A stretch of 64,000 bases of DNA from Streptomyces sp. PCS3-D2 (GCF_000612545.2 NZ_CP097800.1:4092501-4156500); one strand, 5' to 3'; numbered from the stretch's first letter, positions 29,505-40,021 are shown. A program made the numbers and translations. Notes: generated by a model from the sequence alone, not told the origin.

Positions 29505-31830
29505 GCCGGCGCCTCCGGGCGTCTATGAGCGTCTCCTGTACGTGCCGCAGCGGCTGGCCGTCCGCGTCCGTGCTGTGCCGTGTCCATTCGCCGTCCGGGC
29601 CCAGGTGCCAGGAGGAGGTGGCGTCGGACATCCCGGTTTCCAGCATCCGGTCCAGTGCCGCGCGGTGGGCCGGGTCGGCGACCCTGACCAGTGCTTCGAT
29701 ACGGCGGTCGAGGTTGCGGTGCATCATGTCGGCGCTGCCGATCCACACCTCGGGCTCGCCGCCGTTGCCGAAGGCGAAGACCCGGGAGTGTTCGAGGAAG
29801 CGGCCGAGGACCGAACGGACCCGTATGTTGTCCGAGAGCCCGGGCACCCCCGGACGCACCGCGCAGATGCCGCGCACCCAGATGTCGACGGGCACGCCCG
29901 CCTGGGAGGCCCGGTAGAGCGCGTCGATGAGGGCCTCGTCGACGATCGAGTTCATCTTCAGGCGCACGTATGCGGGGCGGCCGGCCCGGTGGTGGGCGGC
30001 CTCCTTGTCGATCCGGGAGATCAGCCCGTCGCGCAGCGAGCGGGGCGCGACCATCAGCCGGCGGTAGGTCTCTCGGCGCGAGTAGCCGGACAGCCGGTTG
30101 AAGAGGTCGGAGAGGTCCGCGCCGACCTGCGGGTCGGCGGTCAGCAGGCCGAGGTCCTCGTAGAGCCGTGCGGTCTTGGGGTGGTAGTTGCCGGTGCCGA
30201 CGTGGGCGTAGCGGCGCAGCTGGTCGCCCTCCTGGCGGACGACGAGCGACAGCTTGCAGTGGGTCTTGAGGCCGACGAGGCCGTAGACGACGTGGCAGCC
30301 GGCCTCCTCCAGCTTGCGCGCCCACTTGATGTTGGCCTGTTCGTCGAAGCGGGCCTTGATCTCGACGAGCACCAGGACCTGCTTGCCGGACTCGGCCGCG
30401 TCGATCAGGGCGTCCACGATCGGGGAGTCGCCGGAGGTGCGGTAGAGCGTCTGCTTGATGGCGAGGACGTCCGGGTCGGCGGCGGCCTGCTCCAGGAAGG
30501 CCTGCACCGAGGTGGAGAAGGAGTCGTACGGGTGGTGCAGCAGGACGTCCCGCTCCCGCAGGGCGGCGAAGATGTCGGGCGCGTGCGCGGACTCGACCTC
30601 GGCGAGGTCGCGGTGGGTGCCGGCGACGAACTTCGGGTACTTGAGCTCGGGCCGGTCCAGGGAGGCGATCCCGAAGAGTGCGGTCAGGTCGAGGGGCCCG
30701 GGCAGCGGGTACACCTCGGAGGCGTTGACGTTCAGTTCCTGTACGAGGAGGTCCAGGACGCCGGGGTCGATGGACTCCTCGACCTCCAGGCGCACCGGCG
30801 GCCCGAAGCGGCGCCGCATGAGCTCCTTCTCCAGGGCCTGGAGCAGGTTCTCGGCGTCGTCCTCCTCCACCTCCAGGTCCTCGTTGCGGGTCACGCGGAA
30901 CATGTGGTGCGCGAGTACCTCCATGCCCGGGAACAGCTCCTCCAGGTGTGCGGCGATGACGTCCTCCAGCGGGACGTAGCGCTGCGGGGAGGCCTCCAGG
31001 AAGCGGGAGAGGATCGGCGGGACCTTGACCCGGGCGAAGTGGCGGTGGCCGCTGACGGGGTTGCGTACGACCACGGCCAGGTTGAGGGAGAGGCCGGAGA
31101 TGTACGGGAAGGGGTGCGCGGGGTCCACGGCCAGCGGGGTCAGCACCGGGAAGATCTGGTTCCGGAACAGCGTGAAGAGGCGGGCCTGCTCCTTCTCGGT
31201 GAGGTCGGGCCAGCGGATCAGGTGGATGCCCTCCTCGGCCAGCGCCGGGGAGATGTCCTGCTGGAAGCAGGCGGCGTGCCGGGCCATGAGCTCGCGCGAG
31301 CGCGTCCAGATGAGGTCCAGCACCTCGCGGGGCTGCAGGCCGGAGGCCGATCGGGTGGCGACACCCGTCGCGATGCGCCGTTTGAGGCCGGCCACGCGGA
31401 CCATGAAGAACTCGTCGAGGTTGCTCGCGAAGATCGCCAGGAAGTTCGCGCGCTCCAGGAGCGGGGTCGTCGGGTCCTCGGCGAGCTCCAGCACCCGCTC
31501 GTTGAAGGCGAGCCAGCTGCGCTCCCGGTCGAGGAAGCGGTCCGGGGGGAGCTCTCCGCCGTCCTTGTCCTCGTAGGCGTCCAGGTCGGCGTCGAGATCG
31601 GGGTCGAGGCCGATGTGCGGGCGGTGCGCGGCGATGGAACCTATGCGGGCGTGGGCCGCGGCGCCGGTGTCCGGGCCGGGGGCCTTGCCGGTGTCCTGGT
31701 CTGTCGCTTTGCCTGTCGCTTTGCCTGTCGCCCTGCCTGCCGCCTTGCCGGCGGCGGAGGGGGAGGCGGACGTGTGAGACGGGTGCTGGGCGGGGACCTC
31801 GGTGGGACCGGCGCTGGGCTTGTGACTCAT
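29485..31830 (-). CDS. ppk: polyphosphate kinase 1
   Basis: 781 aa. A disordered Lys/Ala/Thr/Gly-rich N-terminus of about 85 residues with a short KATG repeat is unusual; the PPK1 core begins at [18 protein letters not shown]. The active-site His region [13 protein letters not shown] and the second signature [15 protein letters not shown] are both present. Makes polyphosphate from ATP reversibly. ATG at 31830 is preceded by GGAG; extension further upstream lacks coding character. Coupled to the CHAD gene downstream and near the pst operon. Confidence 0.94.
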   Translation of the reverse strand: MSHKPSAGPTEVPAQHPSHTSASPSAAGKAAGRATGKATGKATDQDTGKAPGPDTGAAAHARIGSIAAHRPHIGLDPDLDADLDAYEDKDGGELPPDRFLDRERSWLAFNERVLELAEDPTTPLLERANFLAIFASNLDEFFMVRVAGLKRRIATGVATRSASGLQPREVLDLIWTRSRELMARHAACFQQDISPALAEEGIHLIRWPDLTEKEQARLFTLFRNQIFPVLTPLAVDPAHPFPYISGLSLNLAVVVRNPVSGHRHFARVKVPPILSRFLEASPQRYVPLEDVIAAHLEELFPGMEVLAHHMFRVTRNEDLEVEEDDAENLLQALEKELMRRRFGPPVRLEVEESIDPGVLDLLVQELNVNASEVYPLPGPLDLTALFGIASLDRPELKYPKFVAGTHRDLAEVESAHAPDIFAALRERDVLLHHPYDSFSTSVQAFLEQAAADPDVLAIKQTLYRTSGDSPIVDALIDAAESGKQVLVLVEIKARFDEQANIKWARKLEEAGCHVVYGLVGLKTHCKLSLVVRQEGDQLRRYAHVGTGNYHPKTARLYEDLGLLTADPQVGADLSDLFNRLSGYSRRETYRRLMVAPRSLRDGLISRIDKEAAHHRAGRPAYVRLKMNSIVDEALIDALYRASQAGVPVDIWVRGICAVRPGVPGLSDNIRVRSVLGRFLEHSRVFAFGNGGEPEVWIGSADMMHRNLDRRIEALVRVADPAHRAALDRMLETGMSDATSSWHLGPDGEWTRHSTDADGQPLRHVQETLIDARRRRRGSAKP

Positions 31831-32331
31831 GACTCCATTCTTCCGCGCAAGCGGCAGGACAGGCGCGTCGGACGGGTCTGCCGTCAGTCGGAGTCGGGGC
31901 TGCATTGGGGGAGAGTCGCAAGCGCTTCTGAATGCCCGGTTAATGGCGCATGGCTTCCCGGCTCCGGCTGGGGTACGGCCCTGGCCCGGCGCCCGGGGCG
32001 GGGCTGCCGGTCGGTGGGGTGTCGGGCTGGAATCCCCTCGCCGCGCGGCGCCCGGCTGGGTGCGGCACCACACCTTGGCCGCGGCCATCGTGGGTGACCT
32101 CCGGTCCCTGCCCCACCATCCCCCGGGCCTGCGCGCGTTGGCGGAGTTCCCGGGGGTCGGTGCACAGCGTCGCGAGACTGGGACGCTACGCCGCCGTCAC
32201 CGTGTCCGGCTCAGCGATTGCACGAGGGTCGACGGCGTCCCGGCGACCAGAGGAGAGGCTGCTGGACCGGCGGGGCCGACCACCGTGGCCGGGAGCCCGG
32301 CCGGGGGCCCCGGCCAGGGCCCCGCGGGGGG
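31831..32331. other. intergenic region between ppk and mshD
   Basis: About 500 nt, no supported gene. It should carry the ppk promoter. On the minus strand at 31923-31944 two adjacent 11-nt units, ATTAACCGGGC and ATTCAGAAGCG, weakly resemble degenerate PHO boxes. Nothing else recognised. Confidence 0.4.
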
Positions 32332-33258
32332 TCAGCTCTCCGTGCGGTACATCAGGTCGACCTCGTGGGTGGTGAAGCCGAGGCCCTCGTACACGGCCAG
32401 GGCCGCCGGGTTGTCCGCGTCGACGTAGAGCATGGCCGTCGGCAGGCCCTGGGCGGCCAGGTGCTGGAGGCCGATCGCGGTGAGGGCCTTGCCGAGGCCG
32501 CCGCCCTGGGCGCCGGGCAGGACGCCGACCACGTAGACCTCGCCGAGCTGCTCCGCCGCGTGGACCTTCGTCCAGTGGAAGCCGACGAGCTCTCCGTCGC
32601 GTTCGGCGAGGAAGAAGCCCTTGGCGTCGAACCAGGGCTGCGCGATCCGGTCGTCGAGGTCGCGCTGGGTGAGCGAGCCCTGCTCGGGGTGGTGGGCGAA
32701 GGCGGCCGCGTTCGCCGCCAGCCAGGCCGCGTCGTCGGTGCCGGGCAGGAAGGTCCGTACGGTCACGCCGGGCGGGAGCACCGGATCGGGCAGCGGGGCC
32801 CCTTCGGCCAGCGGCCTGCGCAGCTGGCGCAGCTCGCGGAAGAGGGTCAGGCCGAGTACCTGGGCCAGGTGCCGGGCTGCGGACTTGCCGCCGTGGGCCC
32901 ATACCCGCAGTCGCTTGCCGGAGGCGGCCAGCAGGGCCATCCCCATGGCCCGGCCGTGGCCGCGACCGCGCAGTGCCGGGTGCACCACGAGTTCGGCGGC
33001 CGGGGCCTCCACCGGGTCGGTGTCCTCCAGTTGTCCGTAGGCGGCGAGCCGGCCGCCGTCGGTGAGCAGGAAGTGCCGGATGCCCGGGCGTGCTCCTCCG
33101 CGCAGCTGGAGCCTTCCCTGCTCGGACACGGCGGTGGTGCCGTCCGTACGCGCCGCGTCCTCGATCAGGTCGAGGACGGCGTCGGCCTGTTCCCCCGTCA
33201 GCTCGTCGAGGGTCTGAATCTGCCGTCCCGGCTCCAGGGCCGCGCTTGCGTCAGTCAT
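32332..33258 (-). CDS. mshD: mycothiol synthase
   Basis: 308 aa with two tandem GNAT domains, the mark of MshD. The C-terminal active domain has VYVVGVLPGAQGGGLGKALT (acetyl-CoA loop) and YVDADNPAALAVYEGLGF. The N-terminal domain retains a shorter loop (VHPALRGRGHGRAMG). It acetylates Cys-GlcN-Ins in the last step of mycothiol synthesis. The match to actinobacterial MshD, including the final MYRTES, is strong. Transcribed alone, divergent from the nucleotidase. Confidence 0.92.
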   Translation of the reverse strand: MTDASAALEPGRQIQTLDELTGEQADAVLDLIEDAARTDGTTAVSEQGRLQLRGGARPGIRHFLLTDGGRLAAYGQLEDTDPVEAPAAELVVHPALRGRGHGRAMGMALLAASGKRLRVWAHGGKSAARHLAQVLGLTLFRELRQLRRPLAEGAPLPDPVLPPGVTVRTFLPGTDDAAWLAANAAAFAHHPEQGSLTQRDLDDRIAQPWFDAKGFFLAERDGELVGFHWTKVHAAEQLGEVYVVGVLPGAQGGGLGKALTAIGLQHLAAQGLPTAMLYVDADNPAALAVYEGLGFTTHEVDLMYRTES

Positions 33259-33428
33259 GGAACGAGCCTACGACCGTCCCGGCCGCCGAGCGGAGCGCGG
33301 ACGCTGGGTCGGTCCTTCTTCTGCGTGTAACCAACGCGATACCCGTTACCCCCTGGTAGAGCTACGCGCGTTGACCATAGGCTTCGGCGGACCTCCCGAG
33401 CAGTATCGCTGTCCACAAAGGGGACCAA

Positions 33429-35246
33429 ATGTCAGCGACGCCACAACGGCACCGCCGAACCCGCCGGTTGACCTTCGCCGCCCTCGCCGTCACGGCCGGG
33501 GCCGGGGCGATGGTCGCCGCCGCTCTGCCGGCCGGGGCCGCGAGTGGTGGCGGTGCGGCCAAGAGCCGTACCGTCGATGTGCAGATGCTGTCGTTCAACG
33601 ACTTCCACGGCACCCTGGAGCCTCCGCAGGGCTCCTCCGGCACCGTGACCGAACGTCAGGCCGACGGCACCACCAAGGCCATACCCGCGGGCGGGGTCGA
33701 GTACCTCGCGACCAGCCTGCGCGAGGCCCGCAAGGGCCACGAGTACTCCGTCACCGCAGCGGCCGGCGACATGATCGGCGGCAGCCCGATGCTGTCCGGG
33801 CTCTTCCACGACGAGCCGAGCATCGAGGCGCTGAACAAGCTGGGCCTGAACGTCTCCAGCGTCGGCAACCACGAGTTCGACGAGGGCAAGACCGAGCTGC
33901 GCCGCATGGCGTACGGCGGCTGCCACCCGGTCGACGGTTGCTACGAGTTCGGCAAGGAGTTCACCGGCTCCACGTTCCGGTACCTCGCCGCGAACGTCAC
34001 GGACGAGAAGAGCAAGCGCCCCCTGATGTCGCCCACCTACGTGTGGAAGAAGGGCGACGTGAAGATCGGCTTCATCGGCGTCACCCTGGAGGGCACTCCG
34101 GACGTCGTGACCGCCGAGGGCGTCAAGGGCCTCAAATTCGGCGACGAGATCGAGACGATCAACAAGTACGCGGCCGAGCTGAACAAGCAGGGCGTGAAGT
34201 CGATCGTCGCGCTGATCCACGAGGGCGGTCTGCCCGCGAGCGGTGCGTACAACTACGACTGCGACGCCCCGGGCGCCGGCGCCGGCATCTCGGGTGCGAT
34301 CGTGGACATCGCCAAGAACGTTGACGCCACGGTCGACGCGCTGGTCACCGGCCACACGCACCAGGCGTACGCCTGCAACATCCCGGACCCCGCGGGCAAC
34401 CCGCGCACGGTGACCTCGGCCGCCTCCATCGGCCGCCTGTTCACCGAGACCACCCTCACCTACGACCGGAAGACCAAGGACATCGTCCGTACGCCGGTCA
34501 CCTCGCCGAAGCCGGTCAACAAGGTCGTCCACCGCGACCAGCCCAAGGCTCCGGACATGACCGAGCTGATCGGCCGCTGGAACGCCCTGGCGGCCCCGAT
34601 CGCCAACCGTCCGCAGGGCTTCATCTCGGCCGACATCGCGGGCCGCGGCTCGTCCGAGCCCGAGAAGCCGCTCGGCGACCTGATCGCCGACGCCCAGCTG
34701 GAGGCGCTCGCCCCGGCGGACAAGGGCGGTGCGCAGCTGGCCCTGATGAACCCGGGCGGCATCCGCTCGGACCTCGCCTACAAGGCCTCGGGAGACGAGG
34801 GCGACGGCGTGGTGACCTACGGCGAGTCCTTCACGGTCCAGCCGTTCAACAACATGATGAACGTCGTGGACCTGACCGGCGCGCAGCTGATCACCGCACT
34901 GCAGCAGCAGGTCAGCGGCCCGGTCAACGGCCCGAGCCCGAAGATCCTCCAGGTGTCGAAGGGCTTCACCTACACCCTCGACATGACGAAGGCGGGCGCC
35001 GACCGGATCGTCGTGGACTCGGTCAGGCTGAACGGTGCCGCGATCGACCCCGCCGCGACCTACCGGGTCGCGATGAACGAGTTCCTCGCGGGCGGCGGTG
35101 ACGGTTTCACGGTCCTGAAGGAGCACCGGAACAAGCTCGTGGGCGCGCCCGACCTGGACTGCTTCAACGCCTACCTGATGAAGAACTCCTCGGAGTCCTC
35201 CCCGATCGCCCCGCCGGCGGCGAACCGGATCACCGTCATCAAGTAA
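33429..35246 (+). CDS. secreted bifunctional 5'-nucleotidase/metallophosphatase
   Basis: 605 aa. An N-terminal export signal (RHRRTRRLTFAALAVTA... PAGAASG) suggests secretion, with a possible twin-Arg. The metallophosphatase domain shows SFNDFHGTL (metal 1), GNHEFDEG, and TGHTHQAY; the C-terminal 5'-nucleotidase domain has MNPGGIRSDL and GESFTVQPFNN. It should release phosphate and nucleosides from extracellular nucleotides, consistent with the neighbouring phosphate genes. ATG at 33429 follows AAAGGGGACC. An intrinsic terminator follows. Confidence 0.92.
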   Translation: MSATPQRHRRTRRLTFAALAVTAGAGAMVAAALPAGAASGGGAAKSRTVDVQMLSFNDFHGTLEPPQGSSGTVTERQADGTTKAIPAGGVEYLATSLREARKGHEYSVTAAAGDMIGGSPMLSGLFHDEPSIEALNKLGLNVSSVGNHEFDEGKTELRRMAYGGCHPVDGCYEFGKEFTGSTFRYLAANVTDEKSKRPLMSPTYVWKKGDVKIGFIGVTLEGTPDVVTAEGVKGLKFGDEIETINKYAAELNKQGVKSIVALIHEGGLPASGAYNYDCDAPGAGAGISGAIVDIAKNVDATVDALVTGHTHQAYACNIPDPAGNPRTVTSAASIGRLFTETTLTYDRKTKDIVRTPVTSPKPVNKVVHRDQPKAPDMTELIGRWNALAAPIANRPQGFISADIAGRGSSEPEKPLGDLIADAQLEALAPADKGGAQLALMNPGGIRSDLAYKASGDEGDGVVTYGESFTVQPFNNMMNVVDLTGAQLITALQQQVSGPVNGPSPKILQVSKGFTYTLDMTKAGADRIVVDSVRLNGAAIDPAATYRVAMNEFLAGGGDGFTVLKEHRNKLVGAPDLDCFNAYLMKNSSESSPIAPPAANRITVIK

Positions 35247-35265
35247 CACCCGCGCACAGCGTGCC

Positions 35266-35303
35266 CGAAGGGGCGGCGGGCCCACCGGCCCGCCGCCCCT
35301 TCG
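35266..35303 (+). terminator. terminator after the 5'-nucleotidase gene
   Basis: A 17-bp perfect stem (CGAAGGGGCGGCGGGCC and its complement) with a 4-nt loop, 20 nt after the stop codon. Confidence 0.88.
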
Positions 35304-35362
35304 GCGTTCCCCGTGCACCCCCGTGGTGCGGGGATGTGAGGGACGCGGGACGGGGGGAGGGA

Positions 35363-36145
35363 TCAGAGGGCCGCCAGGAACGTCCCGACGGCCCGGTGGA
35401 ACCCGTCCGGGTCCGTGAACGGCGCGAAGTGGTCGCCGTCGAGGGGTGCGTACGAGGTCTTCGGGCGCCGGGTGGTCATCGCGTCGGCGACCGGCCGGGT
35501 GAGTGCCTGGCTGTCGGTGCCGTGGATCAGCAGGGCCGGGCAGGTGCTCGCGAGCCAGGTGTCCCAGTGGTCGCCGGCGCAGGCGTGGAGGGAGTCGAGC
35601 ATGTCCTGCGGGTGGTACGCCAGGCGCCAGCCGCTGCCGTCCGGGAGGGGCCGCAGCCCGTCGGCGACGAAGGATGCGGCCGGTCCGGCGGCGTCGAGGA
35701 GTTCCTCGCGGGTGGGGGCGGTGTAGGGCAGGCCGTCGAGGAAGTCGAACCAGTTCGGGCCGTCGGGGATGCGGATCTCGACGGTGGCGTCGACGCCGAT
35801 GAGCGCGGCGAACCGGTCCGGGTGGGCGGCGGCCAGGTGGTAGGCGTTGAGTCCGCCCAGGGAGTAGCCGAGCAGCGGCACCGGGGCGTCGAGGCCGAGG
35901 TGGTCGAGGAGGGCCACGGCGTCGGCGACGTACCCCTCGCGGCGGTAGTGGGGCGCCCGGTCCGATGCGCCGTGGCCGCGCTGGTCGGGGGCGATGACCC
36001 GCCAGTCGTCGCCGAGCGCGGCGGCGAGTCCGGTGAAGGCGAGGGCCTCGGACATGCCGCCGTGCAGGGCGAGGAGCGGGCGGCCGGTGCCGCCGAAGTC
36101 CAGGTAGGAGAGGGTCCGGTCGTCGATCTTCAGTTCCTGGCGCAT
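35363..36145 (-). CDS. alpha/beta hydrolase, divergent partner of a TetR regulator
   Basis: 260 aa. Oxyanion region LLALHGGMSEA, APDQRGHGASDRAPHYRREGYVADAV (quoted in part), nucleophile elbow GYSLGG, an acid within LLIHGTDSQALT and a late His in LDGDHFAPFTD. Same subfamily as the hydrolase half of the 11.2-kb fusion. ATG at 36145 follows GGGAGG. It shares a long palindromic operator with the TetR gene, so it is very likely the regulated target. Substrate unknown; esterase, lactonase and haloalkane dehalogenase-type chemistries are all possible. Confidence 0.82.
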   Translation of the reverse strand: MRQELKIDDRTLSYLDFGGTGRPLLALHGGMSEALAFTGLAAALGDDWRVIAPDQRGHGASDRAPHYRREGYVADAVALLDHLGLDAPVPLLGYSLGGLNAYHLAAAHPDRFAALIGVDATVEIRIPDGPNWFDFLDGLPYTAPTREELLDAAGPAASFVADGLRPLPDGSGWRLAYHPQDMLDSLHACAGDHWDTWLASTCPALLIHGTDSQALTRPVADAMTTRRPKTSYAPLDGDHFAPFTDPDGFHRAVGTFLAAL

Positions 36146-36200
36146 GGTCCTGCCTCCCGTGGGCCCGTGGGTCGTGTCGGTGGCTCCACCCTGCCAGCGG

Positions 36201-36242
36201 TTGGGCAAGCGCGCAATACGTTTGTATTGGGCGCTTGCCCAA
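36201..36242. promoter_or_regulatory. 42-bp palindromic operator between hydrolase and TetR genes
   Basis: Two 19-bp arms (TTGGGCAAGCGCGCAATAC and GTATTGGGCGCTTGCCCAA, one mismatch) around a GTTT centre fill almost the entire gap of the divergent pair. Probably bound by the TetR protein, perhaps as two dimers, and covers both promoters. Confidence 0.85.
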
Positions 36243-36267
36243 AAAGCGGCGCGGCTACGATCCCGGC

Positions 36268-36879
36268 ATGGGAAATCGCGAGGACCTGCTGGCCGGAGCC
36301 CGGCGCTGCTTGGAGGAGAAGGGGTACCTGCGGACGACCGTGCGCGACATCGCCACGGCGTCGGGGGTGAGCATGGCCGCGATCGGCTACCACTTCGGGT
36401 CCCGGGAGGCCCTGCTGAACCAGGCCCTGTTCGCTGCCATGGAGGAGTGGGCCGCGGGATCGGGTCGGCTCGCCGGTGAGGGCGGGACCGCGGGGGAGCG
36501 GTACGCCGACACCTGGGACCGCAAGATCCGCGACTTCGGGGAGATGCGCTGGCTCTGGCTCGCCTCCGTCGAGGCCTTCGTTCACGCGCAGTCCTCGCCG
36601 GAACTGCTCGCGGTGCTCGCCGAGGGGCAGCGCCGCAACCGCCGTACGGTGGCCGCGGCCCTGCGCGGAGTGCCGCCGGAGGAGGTCTCCGAGCAGGATG
36701 TGCGGGCTCTCGGCTCGATGCACATCGCGCTGCTCAGCGGGGTGATGGTGCAGACCCTGACCGATCCGGAGCAGGCGCCGGACGGCCGTGAACTCCTCCA
36801 GGGGCTGCGCTCCATGGTCGAACTGCTCGAAGACCGACCGCCGCCGACGGATGGCCAGATTGACGTGTGCACGCCATAA
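36268..36879 (+). CDS. TetR-family transcriptional regulator
   Basis: 203 aa. N-terminal helix-turn-helix: LLAGARRCLEEKGYLRTTVRDIATASGVSMAAIGYHFGSREALL (quoted in pieces: GYLRTTVRDIATASGVSM and GYHFGSREALL). The helical C-terminal ligand domain is typical in length. ATG at 36268. It should repress itself and the divergent hydrolase from the 42-bp palindrome; the inducer is unknown. Confidence 0.9.
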   Translation: MGNREDLLAGARRCLEEKGYLRTTVRDIATASGVSMAAIGYHFGSREALLNQALFAAMEEWAAGSGRLAGEGGTAGERYADTWDRKIRDFGEMRWLWLASVEAFVHAQSSPELLAVLAEGQRRNRRTVAAALRGVPPEEVSEQDVRALGSMHIALLSGVMVQTLTDPEQAPDGRELLQGLRSMVELLEDRPPPTDGQIDVCTP

Positions 36880-36912
36880 TCCGGCCATTACCGGGTCGGC
36901 GAAGGGGCGGGC

Positions 36913-37797
36913 ATGGGCATGGGCACCGGAACGGCAATGGGGCGGCGGACCTTCCTGGCCGGAGCGCTGGCCCTCGGAACGGCCGCCGTACGGGGAGTCG
37001 TACCCGCCGCGGCGGCGGCACTCGGCACCCGGGACTGGATGGCCGGCCTCGGCGACTCCACCGCCCTCCAGCGGATGACCATCCCCGGCACGCACGATTC
37101 CGGCGCGACCAAGGGCGGGCTCTACGTCGCCTGCCAGAACACCTCGATCGCCCAGCAGCTCGACTCCGGCATCCGCTTCCTCGACATACGCTGCCGGGTC
37201 ACGGGCGGATCCTTCGCCATCCACCACGCGGCGTTCTTCCAGGACCTCATGTTCGGGGACGTCCTCGCCGCCTGCCGGACCTTCCTCGCCGCACATCCTT
37301 CCGAGACCGTCCTGATGCGCCTCAAGCAGGAGTACTCGCAGGAGAGCGACGCCACCTTCCGCGCCGTCTTCGACGACTACCTCGACCACCGCGGCTGGCG
37401 CCCGCTGTTCCTCATCACCGGCGCCCCGCCCGCGCTCGGACAAGCCCGCGGCAGGGTGCTCCTGCTCGCCGACAACGGTGGCCTGCCCGGCCTGCGCTAC
37501 GGCGACGGCAACGTCTTCGACATCCAGGACGACTACAACACCGAACCCTTCGCCAAGCGGGGACGGATCGAGAACCACTTCCGCAAGGCCGTCCAGCAGC
37601 CCGGCAAGCTCTACGTGAACTACGTCAGCACCGCGGCGTACATGCCGCCGCGGTGGAACTCCGACCGGCTCAACCCGCAGGTGCACGGCTTCGTCGACGG
37701 CGCCGAGATGGCCGGCCGGACCGGGCTCGGGATCGTCCCGATGGACTTCCCCAACACCCGCTCCGGCCTGGTCGCCTCACTGATCCGGCACAACTGA
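36913..37797 (+). CDS. phosphatidylinositol-specific phospholipase C-like protein
   Basis: 294 aa. Tat-type signal (GRRTFLAGALALGTA) then a PI-PLC X-type TIM barrel: His61 in IPGTHDSGA and His104 in FAIHHAAFF correspond to the two catalytic histidines, with Asp63 and the FLDIRCR strand nearby. Predicted secreted phospholipase acting on phosphatidylinositol or a related lipid. Three closely spaced in-frame ATGs make the start uncertain by a few residues. Ends 21 nt inside the convergent sensor kinase gene. Confidence 0.85.
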   Translation: MGMGTGTAMGRRTFLAGALALGTAAVRGVVPAAAAALGTRDWMAGLGDSTALQRMTIPGTHDSGATKGGLYVACQNTSIAQQLDSGIRFLDIRCRVTGGSFAIHHAAFFQDLMFGDVLAACRTFLAAHPSETVLMRLKQEYSQESDATFRAVFDDYLDHRGWRPLFLITGAPPALGQARGRVLLLADNGGLPGLRYGDGNVFDIQDDYNTEPFAKRGRIENHFRKAVQQPGKLYVNYVSTAAYMPPRWNSDRLNPQVHGFVDGAEMAGRTGLGIVPMDFPNTRSGLVASLIRHN

Positions 37798-39213
37798 CGG
37801 GTCCGAGGGCGGCGGGGTCGGCGCCCCCGGGATGCGGAGCACCGCCTCCGTTCCCGCACCGCCGTCCACCGCCGCCCGCAGCTCGGCGCTGCCGCCCGCG
37901 CGGGCCGCCGTACGGGCCACGATCGACAGGCCCAGGCCGCTGCCGGGCAGGGCGCGGGCCGACTCGGACCGCCAGAACCGCTCGAAGACGTGCGGCAGGT
38001 CCTCCGCGGGAATGCCCGGCCCGTGGTCGCGCACGGTCAGCTCGCCCGCCCGCAGCGCCACCTCGACCGAGCCGCCCTGCGGGCTGAACTTCACCGCGTT
38101 GTCCAGGACGTTGACCACCGCGCGCTCCAGCGCCGCCGCCTCGCCCCGTACGTACCAGGGCTCCAGGTCCGAGGTGAAGGACAGCTCCGGACCGCGCAGC
38201 CGGGCCCGGGACAGCGCCGCCGCGGCGATCTCGTGCAGGGGAACCACCCCGAGCGGGCCGGGCGAGGCCGCGTCCGGCCGAGACAGCTCCTGCAGGTCCC
38301 CGATCAGCGACGCCAGTTCCGTCATCTGCGCCTTGACCGAGGCGAGCAGTTCCCGCCGGTCGTCGGGCGGGAGGGCCCGCCCGGTCTCCTCACTGCGCGC
38401 GAGGAGCTCGATGTTGGTGCGCAGCGAGGTCAGCGGGGTGCGCAGCTCGTGCCCGGCGTCCGCGATCAGCTGTGACTGCCGGTCCCGGGAGGAGGCCAGG
38501 GCCGCGGTCATCGAGTTGAAGGACCGGGACAGGCGGGCGATCTCGTCGTCGCCCTCGTCGGGGATCCGTACCGTCAGGTCCTCGGTGCGCGCGATGTGCT
38601 CGACGGCGTCGGTCAGCTCGTCGACGGGCCGCAGCCCCGTGCGGGCCACCCACAGGCCGGCCGCGCCGGCGCCGACCACACCGACGCCGCAGACCAGGAG
38701 CAGCACCCAGGCCAGGGTGGACAGCGGCTTCTCGACGTCGGCGAGCGGCTTGGCCACGGTCAGCGCGGCCGCCCGCCCGTCCAGCAGGGCGGGCTGGGTG
38801 TAGACGCGGACCGCCACTCCGTCGGAGGTGGTCGCGTCGTAGAGCGCCGCCCCGCGTCGCCGCTGCGCGACCTCCAGGTCGATGGCGCTGATCCGCAGGG
38901 TGCTGCGGCCGTCGATCCAGCAGTGGCTGCCGTCCGGCCGCACGATCTGTACCTGGGCGCTGAGGTTGTTGGCGGGCCGCTCCGGCAGCGCACCGGTGAC
39001 GGCCACGCAGCCGAGCGTGCGGTAGACCTGGTTGGCCTGAGCCTCGGCGTTGGTGGCGCGGAGCGCGCTGTCCAGTTGGTCGCGCAACTGGGTGCGGACC
39101 ATCACCCACGACACCGCGGCCACCGCCGCGACGGCCAGCGCCACCGCCACGGTGACCAGCAGGGCCAGCCGGGAGCGCAGCGGCAGTGCGCGGAAGCGGG
39201 CGAGCGGGCTCAC
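37777..39213 (-). CDS. two-component sensor histidine kinase
   Basis: 478 aa. Two membrane helices (about residues 17-39 and 168-190) flank an extracellular sensor domain of about 125 residues with two Cys; then a HAMP domain, the phospho-acceptor His255 in the H-box [13 protein letters not shown], and the ATPase boxes [13 protein letters not shown] and [20 protein letters not shown]. It overlaps the response regulator by 4 nt (ATGA). Kinase/regulator following an htrA gene resembles the mycobacterial mprA-mprB-pepD locus, an envelope-stress system, though the gene order differs. Confidence 0.92.
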   Translation of the reverse strand: MSPLARFRALPLRSRLALLVTVAVALAVAAVAAVSWVMVRTQLRDQLDSALRATNAEAQANQVYRTLGCVAVTGALPERPANNLSAQVQIVRPDGSHCWIDGRSTLRISAIDLEVAQRRRGAALYDATTSDGVAVRVYTQPALLDGRAAALTVAKPLADVEKPLSTLAWVLLLVCGVGVVGAGAAGLWVARTGLRPVDELTDAVEHIARTEDLTVRIPDEGDDEIARLSRSFNSMTAALASSRDRQSQLIADAGHELRTPLTSLRTNIELLARSEETGRALPPDDRRELLASVKAQMTELASLIGDLQELSRPDAASPGPLGVVPLHEIAAAALSRARLRGPELSFTSDLEPWYVRGEAAALERAVVNVLDNAVKFSPQGGSVEVALRAGELTVRDHGPGIPAEDLPHVFERFWRSESARALPGSGLGLSIVARTAARAGGSAELRAAVDGGAGTEAVLRIPGAPTPPPSDPSVVPDQ

Positions 39214-39947
39214 TCCGGCCCGCCCTCGCCGGTGCGCAGTACGTAGCCCACCCCGCGCACGGTGTGGACCAGGCGCGGCTCGCCGCCCGCCTCGGTCTTG
39301 CGGCGCAGGTACATCACGTACACGTCCAGGGAGTTGGAGCTGGGTTCGAAGTCGAAACCCCAGACGGTCTTGAGGATCTGTTCGCGGGTCAGCACCTGGC
39401 GCGGGTGCGCGAGGAACATCTCCAACAGCGTGAACTCGGTACGGGTCAGCTCCACCGGGCGTCCGGCCCGGGTGACCTCGCGGGTCGCGAGGTCCATGCG
39501 CAGGTCGCCGAAGCTCAGGGCGTCCTGGTGGGCGTCGGCGGCGCCGCCGGCCTGCGCGGCGGCGTAGGAGCTGCGGCGCAGCAGGGCGCGGACGCGGGCG
39601 AAGAGCTCGTCGAGCTCGAACGGCTTGACGAGGTAGTCGTCGGCGCCCGCGTCGAGGCCGGTGACGCGGTCGCCGACGGTGTCGCGGGCGGTGAGCATCA
39701 GGATCGGGGTGACGCTGCCGGAGGCGCGCAGCCGTCGGGCAGCCGTGAGCCCGTCCATCCGCGGCATCTGGATGTCCAGCACGATCAGGCCGGGAGCGTA
39801 CGAGGCCGCCTTGTCGAGGGCGTCGAGCCCGTCGACGGCGGTCTGTACGGTGTACCCCTCGAAGGCGAGGCTGCGGCGCAGGGCCTCGCGTACGGCCGGT
39901 TCGTCGTCGACGACGAGGATCCGCGCTTCGCCTTCGGCGGGGTTCAT
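39210..39947 (-). CDS. OmpR-family response regulator
   Basis: 245 aa. Receiver domain with acidic pocket VVDDEP (residues 13-15) and phosphorylation site Asp58 ([13 protein letters not shown]), Lys in [10 protein letters not shown], then a winged helix with RVLTREQI-type recognition sequence ([20 protein letters not shown]). Partner of the coupled sensor kinase. It probably controls the upstream htrA gene and itself. Confidence 0.93.
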   Translation of the reverse strand: MNPAEGEARILVVDDEPAVREALRRSLAFEGYTVQTAVDGLDALDKAASYAPGLIVLDIQMPRMDGLTAARRLRASGSVTPILMLTARDTVGDRVTGLDAGADDYLVKPFELDELFARVRALLRRSSYAAAQAGGAADAHQDALSFGDLRMDLATREVTRAGRPVELTRTEFTLLEMFLAHPRQVLTREQILKTVWGFDFEPSSNSLDVYVMYLRRKTEAGGEPRLVHTVRGVGYVLRTGEGGPE

Positions 39948-39982
39948 GGATGGGTCTCCCAGGTGTGGTGGCCGGCTGCGGG

Positions 39983-40021
39983 GTCCGGCGGTGGCGTCCG
40001 GCGGTGGGTTCCGGCGGTTGA
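39983..40021. repeat. 13-nt tandem repeat, three copies
   Basis: GTCCGGCGGTGGC, GTCCGGCGGTGGG and TTCCGGCGGTTGA in tandem in the short gap between htrA and the response regulator. Possibly a spacer; no function inferred. Confidence 0.6.

Noticed and set aside
33432-36242. Long antisense frame over the 5'-nucleotidase and hydrolase genes
   Set aside because: It mirrors two well-supported genes, and the nucleotidase signatures are all on the plus strand.
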